Assembly (NCBI GenBank): GCA_032622095.1
Contig: CP136062.1
Location: 140,200,351 to 140,264,350 of the forward strand
DNA from: Siphonodentalium dalli
Taxonomy: Eukaryota > Mollusca > Scaphopoda > Gadilida > Siphonodentaliidae
Direction of reading: 5' to 3'
DNA: 64,000 nt
The notes beneath the pieces are model-generated. The model worked only from the letters and a program-made list of their open reading frames with translations. It was not told where the DNA came from and did no database searches. Made by a program: the position numbers and the translations under genes. This document shows, in pieces, positions 29,348-38,300 of this stretch (position 1 is the stretch's first letter; the number at the start of each line of letters is the position of its first letter).

Positions 29348-32300
29348 GATAAACTGGGTGATTTTCAATAAAAAAAAATCTGAACAATAATGTCTCTGCC
29401 GAAGAAAAGACATGCTTCCTTGCCACCAATGATAGTTTTTCTACGTCACATAGTCATAGTGAATGATAAAATGAGACTATCACGCCAATAGATGTTAAGG
29501 TATGTAAAATTCAGGCGGGGGGGAAGATGATCAGGGCGGGGGGGAAGATAACCTAGGTCAGTTGATCAGGGGGGGAGATAAACTGTTACACCGGTACACT
29601 TCTGTTAGACGAAACTATAGTGATCTTTGAACTTCCCATGATTCTCTTGGATATCCCATAATACTAATCTCAGGTATAAAAAACTTTTCGCGCCGAATAT
29701 CGTTCACTCGATTTTGAATTCTTCGACATGTCACTTCGATTCAATAGTGAAGGGCATAGTAATTATCTCAAGTTATGAAAATATAAAAAAATGGCCTGAC
29801 AAACATATCTCAAATAAAAGCATTAAACACAAAACACCAGGCATAATAAGTCACCTGTTTCCTATAAATAACATACTCAGCAGGGATAAAATCATTCCGG
29901 ACGCCAAATTAACGGAGTTTGAAACAATTTTCACCATTAGCGATGAGTGACTCATCGCCATCCATGTCGCCATTTTATTTTCTATACTTGTTCAATCGGC
30001 AATTGGAAAGACCGGTGTTCTGCAACTAATAGTATGTAGGAACACATGCACTTTTTTCAGAACACCAGCTACCTTCACATGATTCTTAGAAACAAAATGG
30101 TGACATGGATGGCAACGATGTCACTCATCGCTAATGGTGAAAATTGTTTCAAACTCCATTAATTTGGCGTCCGGAATGATTTTATCATTGCAGAGTTGTA
30201 GCTGAGTAGGCCTATGTTATTTATAGGAAACAGGTGACATATACCCGGTATTTTGTGTTTAGTGGTTTTATTTGAGATATGTGTTATATATCGGGATATC
30301 TCCATCTTCTACTATACTAACTCATTAATATTCATGAATCGTTTGCATGCTGCACTAACACGTGCTCCAGCTTCTCTGCTATAAAAACAGTCGCGCGCGC
30401 CTAGGGAACATTGTATAATAAATTATAGAAACGTATACACTCGTTAGTCCTCAGTTATAGAGAGTCAAAACATAACATGGTGTCAGAAGTTAATCGGTGA
30501 CTCCCGCATTAAGACGGAGTGGTAAATATATGATCATATATATATATATTAACAAAAGGATTATTATCTGAAGGCTGACCATGGCTACTGGCGGTGTTCC
30601 AGCGATTGAGCCATTGAACTTTGACTCGTCAAACTTACCACTAAATTGGAAGAGATGGCGACAAACAATGGAGCTTACTTTCACAGGACCGTTAAGCGGC
30701 AAAAGTGAACGACAAAAGTGCAGTTTTTTCTTGTTATATATCGGTCAGCAAGGCAGAGATCTATATAATACATGGCAACTGACCGTGGACGAATTGAATA
30801 AATTGAACGTTCTGTGGGTCAAATTCCAGGAATAATGCAACCCAAAATCGAATGTGACAGTTATAAGATACAAGTTCATGACTCGGACACAACAGAATGG
30901 GGAGAATGTAGACGAATTTGTCACAGACTTAAAACGTTTATCATTAGATTGCGAGTATGGAGATCATAAGGACTCACTCATACCAGATAAGATAGTATGT
31001 TCCACGAATAATGCTGAAATCCAACGGAAACTCCTACAAGAGCCGACCCTTTCTCTGGAGCAAGCTATAACACTTGCACGGGCACATGAACTGTCGACGG
31101 TGCAAATGAAAGACATAACTCCAACAACGGAAGTGCACGTAGTAAGACGAAGAGAAGAAAAACAGAAGCGAAATACATACGGGAAAAATGAGGATAAGCA
31201 TGGAAAGGAAGACACATATTTCAATTGCAGGAAATGTGCTAGATCCCATGGACCCCGGAATTGTTCAGCGTGCGAAAAAACCTGCCACGGATGTGTGTTA
31301 AAACACCACTTTAAATCATGTTGTCGTGCTTCCGGAAAGAGAAAGAAAGTTCACACGGTTGAGGACCTATTGGATTCACCAGAAGAGCTGTTCGTAGGAA
31401 ATGTTGATTCTAAAAGCGAGCTTCCAAATGAGATTTACGTTCCGATAAAAGTGAATGACCGGAATATAATTAAATGAAAGTGGATAGTGGTGCTCAGGTG
31501 AACGTTCTACCAAAACGTGAGTATGACCGACTATCCAAAGAAACAGTCACTATCAGCCCAACGAACGTTAAATTAACTGGCTATGGAGGTCACACGATCA
31601 ATGTAATTGGAAAGACAAAGCTGAATTGCCGATATAAAGAGACACAAAGATTTCTCGATTTCTACGTTGTGGATGCGAAGGCACCGCCAGCTTTAGGTTT
31701 AAGATCGTCGACTGATATGAACTTATTGAAAGTCATAATGACTGTTTCTGAAAATGAGTCCGAACTAGATGTAATGGAGGAATTTAGTGACGTATTCGAA
31801 GGGTTAGGATGCATGGACGAAGTTTATGCATTTAAATTGAAGCAAGACTGTATACCTGTGATCCATCCCCCGAGAAAAATTCCCATTGCATACAGAGAAA
31901 AGGTCAAAGCTAAATTAGCATCAATGAGGAAGCAAGATGTAATAACACCAATAAGTGAGCCAACAGAATGGGTGAATTCTATGGTAGTGGTTCCGAAACC
32001 CAACGGGGAAATTCGAATTTCAGTCAGTATTAGTGTACTTGCCGATAATCATTCTGCTGGTTACTATGATCTAATTAAATCCGATTTGTCTGTTGGGTGC
32101 AACTTAATACAGGTAGTTTACATTCCAAATAGCACTTAACACCACAATACAAGAGATGCAGGACCGCACCGAATGGGATCTTTTAAATGAAATTCCTGGT
32201 ATAAACGACCCTAATGACGAAATAATAGAAACGCCGTTATTCAAAAATTGTAAATACTTCATGCCAGACGAGGTCAGCCAAACATTTAACAGTGAATATA

Positions 32301-35300
32301 AAAAACAGTTATCAATGTTTCACTTAAATTGCCAAAGTCTCAATGCACATTGGGACAGCCTAAATACTTTGCTTTGTGACATGCAGGGTGAGACAGAGAA
32401 CTTCGATATCATTGGACTCTCTGAAATATTCAAAATTCGCGAAAACGTGACCTATTCATTACCAGGATATCAATCAATAGAAACAAACACAAGACCAGAT
32501 TCTGATGATGGTAGAGGAGGTGTGGCACTCTTTATAAAAGAAGGCATCAGTTTCACACGACGTTCAGACCTATCAGTGTTCATCCCACACGTCTTTGAAT
32601 CCCTATTCGTTGAAGTTTTTTCAGATATTACAAAATCTAAATTCATTGTTGGAGTCATATATCGACAAAACACGGAGCCTAGGGCAGATCTAGATCAATG
32701 CATAAAAACATTAGACGAATTAACAGACAAACTGAACAAATCTGGAAAACGGGCTTACTTATTAGGCGATTTCAATGTAGATCTTCTTAAAATTGGGCAT
32801 CATCGAAAGTCTGAAGAATTTTTTAACACAATCTTTTCCAACGGTTTTATGCCCCTCATTACAAAACTAGAGCTGGGACGGTTATGCGGTTAACCGGTTA
32901 ACCACCAACTATGGCCGTGACCGGTCACGGATTTGCCGTGGTCGGTTAACTGTAACATCACTATTATAGTGTATGATCACTGTGATGGTCAGCTATAACT
33001 GGCTATAAGAGGGTTAATCTGTCTCCGTCAATTAAAATGAATCCGAGATTGACGGAACAACATCAAACGCGGTGTGTCGGCTCTTTGAAGGCTACATTTA
33101 ACAGCCTGCCGACGTCAAAACGAAAAATCAAAGGGTCAGCACACGTGTGATCTTACAACATTGTCACATCGCATGACTCGTATTCAGTATTATTATCAGG
33201 AAGATAATTGTTTTTGTTATCAACGACTAGTTATTTCTTGAGATTCCCCCCCCCCGGACAACATCACATACCAACGTATATGTAAGTATTTCATTAAGAA
33301 TAAATAATAATTGTTCGCCCACCCAGCTACCGGAAATTGCGGAATAATCAATAAAATATTCCGGAATGTATATTAAACCTTTCTAGTCGTCACTTCCGTG
33401 TCGGTGTGTTCAGCTTCCCGCCCGATCACATATCCCGATGGCGATGGAGTAATTTTACAAGGACAATAAATGAACACAACACAGCCTCACAGGGGAATGA
33501 CATTGTATATTTATTTTATTCAGTAATAAATTGAAGATGTGTACTTAATTAGATATGTGATTATGTGTGTCATGGGTGACAACTTCTTTGTATAATGGGC
33601 AGGAGCCGTTCTCAAACTTACCATGTCAGTGAGCATCACAATCATCGCCGTTCTGCATACGGGGCTTACCCACCCATAATAGTACCTATAATATGTGGTT
33701 AACCGGTTAATCGCGGTTTTTTGCCGTTCATAACCGGTCACGAAAAACCCATAACCGTCCCAGCTCTATACAAAACCCACCAGGATAACTGAATTTTCAG
33801 CCACTCTTATTGATCACATATATTCTAATAACATAGGCACAGATGTGCAAGCCGGTTTTGTTATAACGGATGTGTCGGATCACCTTGGTACCTTTTTTCA
33901 TAGAACAGACTAACTTTATCAAAAAAAAGCGAAAATTAACTAGAAGAATTTACTCTCCTCACAATATGGACAATTTCAAGAGATACTTACTTACAACAGA
34001 CTTCAGTTCGGTTTATGAAACAATATGTCCAAATGAAGCTTATAATGAATTTATTTCTTTATTCAAATGTGCACATGACAAAGCATTTCCAATACAACAA
34101 ATCAAATCTAAAAATAAAATGATAAAAATTCAAGAATGGATGACCGACGGGGTACTTAAGTCCTCTGATACAAAGTTAAAATTATATAAGCACTATATGA
34201 AGCATCCAAATCCGGAATCCAAAACAAAATACAAAGAATTCTGCAAAGCTTTTAATAAAGCCAAAAGAGAAATAAAATCAAATTATTTTAAGCACGCCCT
34301 CAATGAAAACCGCTATAATATGAAAAAGTCTTGGGAAATACACAACAGAATTATCAATAGAGGAAAAGAAAAGAACACACTACCTCAAAGTTTTAAAAAA
34401 GGTGAACAGGAAATTACTAACAAAACGGATATATCAAATGAATTCAACAACTTTTTTATATCGGTTGGCGAAGAATCAATTAAAACTATACAAACCAATG
34501 CAAGCCATGACTACAAAGCATTCCTTACAGAACATTATAGTGATACAATGTTTTTACACCCTACGGTTCCAAGTGAAGTTATATCAATACTACAAAGCAT
34601 GCAATTCAAATCCAGTAAAGACTGTGACGGATTATCAACGGAACTCTTAAAAACAAGTTTCGAGTGAGGTAGCAGAACCATTTTCTTACATAATCAATCA
34701 GTCATTCAAAAATGGGATTGTCCCGGATAAAATGAAAACAGCTCGGGTCATACCAATACCAAAAAAGGGCAATCCACATGATTTTAATAATTACAGACCC
34801 ATTAGTATTCTCCCAGTATTGTCCTTTATAAGCACCAATATGGATTCAGGGAAAACCACAGCACCATGCATCCTGTCCTCCATCTTTTAGATACAATCAC
34901 TCAGACTTTTAATAAATCATCAAAACATTCGACATTAGCCGTTTTCCTCGACTTATCTAAGGCTTTCGACACTGTAGATCATAATATCATACTTGAAAAA
35001 CTGAATCATTATGGAATAAGGGGTATTGCAAATAAATGGTTCCATAGTTAACTACAAAACAGAACCCAGTATGTAGACTGTTTAGGCGTGAACTCTGAAC
35101 ATGGAAATATACGATTTGGTGTGCCCCAGGGGTCCGTGTTGGGTCCTCTGATTTTTCTTCTATATGTTAATGACATATCTAACTCAACAAATCTTGATCT
35201 ACTGTCCTTTGCAGATGATACTACCATTCACATTTCCGGTTCTGACCTGACACAACTCGAGAATGAAATGAATAAGGAACTAATTAAAATCAGTAACTGG

Positions 35301-38300
35301 TGCGCTGCAAATAAATTAGTAATAAATGCAGAAAAGACGAGAACTATTCTATTTAATAACTCAAAAGAATCACGAAATGTATCACTAAAATTAGGGTTGA
35401 AAGATATCCAACAGGTGACCAACTTCAAATTTTTAGGGATAACCATGGATGATAAACTCACATTTAAAAACCACATCTCTCAGATGTGCTCTCGTGTAGC
35501 CCATGCCAGCTTTGCGATAAATAAGTAAAAACACATACTCCCCAAAGATTCTAAGAAATGTCTCTATAATGCCTTGATACAGAGTCACTTATTATATGGT
35601 ATACATATATGGGGCCATAGCAGCCAGTTAAATCGGTTATTTCTTATGCAGAAAAAATCAATTCGCATTATAAATAACGCAAAATACAACTCCCATACCG
35701 ACTCTCTTTTCCGCGAATCCAAGATTCTCAAGATAGCTCAACTCTACATATTACAGATAACATTGTTCGTGCGCGACTGGAAATTTGCCTGTACCCCAAT
35801 ATCATTTAATACATTCTTCACAAAGCAGGAAGATAAAACAAAACGAGTAACCCGCCAGAAGGGAACACTGGTTTATGAAACGCCGCGCAACAAGACAATC
35901 GAGACCCTACCACATTTCAATTATCCGTGCATCTGGAATGACCTGGATAGTAATCTTAGGGAACAAGGAAATAAGGGTACCTTCAAGAAAATTATTAGTG
36001 AGAACTTCACAGAATCCTATCCCAATGAGGTGGCATGTGATAATCCCTACTGTCCAGATTGTACCTAACCAACTGACACGCCCTATGCGTATGTGTATAT
36101 ATCTCGAAGCCCAATAAACGTGTCTGGTGTCAAGCGGGATCCAACATGTCGCTTTAAGTTTAAGGGGTCGTGCCGGATTTCGACTGTCAAAATTGTGAGC
36201 CTCAAATATCCATCATGTACAACATTCAAACAATAATTCATGTCGACAACCACGTCCATAGAAAACTTTATATTATAACCACTGCATATTATAACCACTT
36301 CATTCTATAACCATCGTTCTTATAAAATTCAATTCGGTTAAGCGGGTGCCTGCATCTCTCAATATATATTATTAGGTATATATAATATAATTGTCGGTTC
36401 CAAACAACTTAACATGACACGTCTGATCCAAAAAGATAATTATCAGGAGTCGGCAGTTAAATATATCAATTTTCGCACACCATAAGACATACATTAATAA
36501 TCTATGCACAATACCAGCGACATGCTTATCGGCAAGACACACATACATACTATTCGTTGAAGGGTTGACAGGAAGACGGCCTTAAACAAAGGCCATGTCA
36601 ATCCTGGCAGGATGCCAATATCTATATATATATATCTATGTTTGTAACATTATTTAATCTGAATAGCATTCTGACCAATAAACTATCTATCCAAAAAAAA
36701 TTCTTGGACCCGAGAGATCTGAACACAGTGATAAAGAGGGAACATTATCAGATGCCAACCTTGGAAGATGTTACATGTAATCTCTCTGGCGAAACAATTT
36801 TCACCGTAGTCGACGTCAAAAGTGCTTTTTGGATGGTAAAACTCGACAAAGAATCTTAGAAACTCACTACATTCAACACACCTTTCGGGAGATACAGATT
36901 TCTTCGACTCCCGTTCGGGTTCAATAGTGCCCAAGAAGTGCTATGTAAACGGTTAACAACGGAACTCGGAGGCCTGGATGGTACACATGTGCTCGTTGAT
37001 GACATTGTGGTGACCGGGGCTACCCAGGAAATTCACGATGCACGGCTTATGGAAGTGTTAATGAGATGCAGAAAAATTGGCATAACACTGAACAAAGAAA
37101 AAATGCAGCTCCGGCAGAAAAGCGTCAAATTCTTCAGAGTTATCCTAAGCGATAAAGGTATATCGATGGATCCGAGCAAGGTCGCGGCAGTACGAAACAT
37201 GAAACCACCGACAAACAAGAAAGAACTTCAATGCCAATTGGATATGTTTACGTACTGAACTCAGTTCACAGAACATCTATCAGCGAAGACTGCAGTTCTT
37301 AGAGAATTATTGAAACAAGATGTAATCTGGGACTGGAGTCAGCCTCACCAACAAGCTTTTGATACAATCAAAGATGTAATTACCAAGACAACTGGTCCCG
37401 TATTGAGATACTTTAACCCAAATGAACCAGTGGTGTTACAGGTAGATTCGTCTAAAGAAGCAATGGGTTTATGCATTCTGCAATATGGCAGACCCATAGC
37501 CTACGCATCAAAAGAACTAACAACTGCGCAACAAAACTACAGTGTCATAGAAAAGGAATTTCTAGCGATACTAGCAGGATGTGAAAAATTCAGATATTTC
37601 CTATGTGGAAGACATTTCACTGTACAGAGTGATCACCGGGCGTTGGAAATTATCATGAAGAAACCTCTACAATGCATGCCGCTCAGGCTACAACGTATCC
37701 GAATGCGATTATATGAGTATGACATGGAAGTAAAGTATACGCCAGGACCGAAGCTACCACTGGCAGATACATTAAGCAGAAATTGCACGGACGATGAGTC
37801 ACAGATGGACACGAGTTTCATCGACCTATATGTACATGCGATAGTTCATGAACTGCCTGTATCAATGTCAAAAATGGACGAGATTCGTCGGGAAATGTTC
37901 AATGATGAACAGTTGCTCTCCCTCAGAATAATGATACAACAAGGATGGCCAAATACAAGGACCGAAGTACCAGCATTAGCGGCAGACTTTGGGAACTACC
38001 GAGAAGAAGTCGCCGAGATAGATGGAATTATATACAAAGGTTCGCGTATAATATTCCCGAAAACAATGCGGCCTGACTTGTTAAAGAAATTACATGAAGG
38101 ACATTTCGGAATGGAAAAGACGAAAGCACGTGCTCGAGACATTCTGTTTTGGCCCAATATCAACAGGGACATCGAACTAATGGTAGCAACGTCTGATGTG
38201 TGCCAAACACACCAAAAAGCCAATCAGAAGGAACCATTAATCAACAGTGAAGTTCCAGACCGACCCTGGCAACGAGTGGCCACTGATCTATTTCAATGGA

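Larger units (their letters stand above)
32021..36700 (+). mobile_element. LINE (endonuclease plus reverse transcriptase) inserted in the Gypsy RT
   Basis: The Gypsy RT text breaks after EIRI and resumes at 36701 as LDPRDLN, so about 4.7 kb were inserted. The insert carries an APE-type endonuclease, a connector, an RT domain and a 3' tail with a short A run (36693-36700), i.e. a same-strand non-LTR retrotransposon of the jockey/CR1 type. It is near full length, but carries a 901-bp hAT insertion, an internal deletion before the RT core and several frame breaks. Target duplication not resolved because of the A/T-rich junction. Confidence 0.9.
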
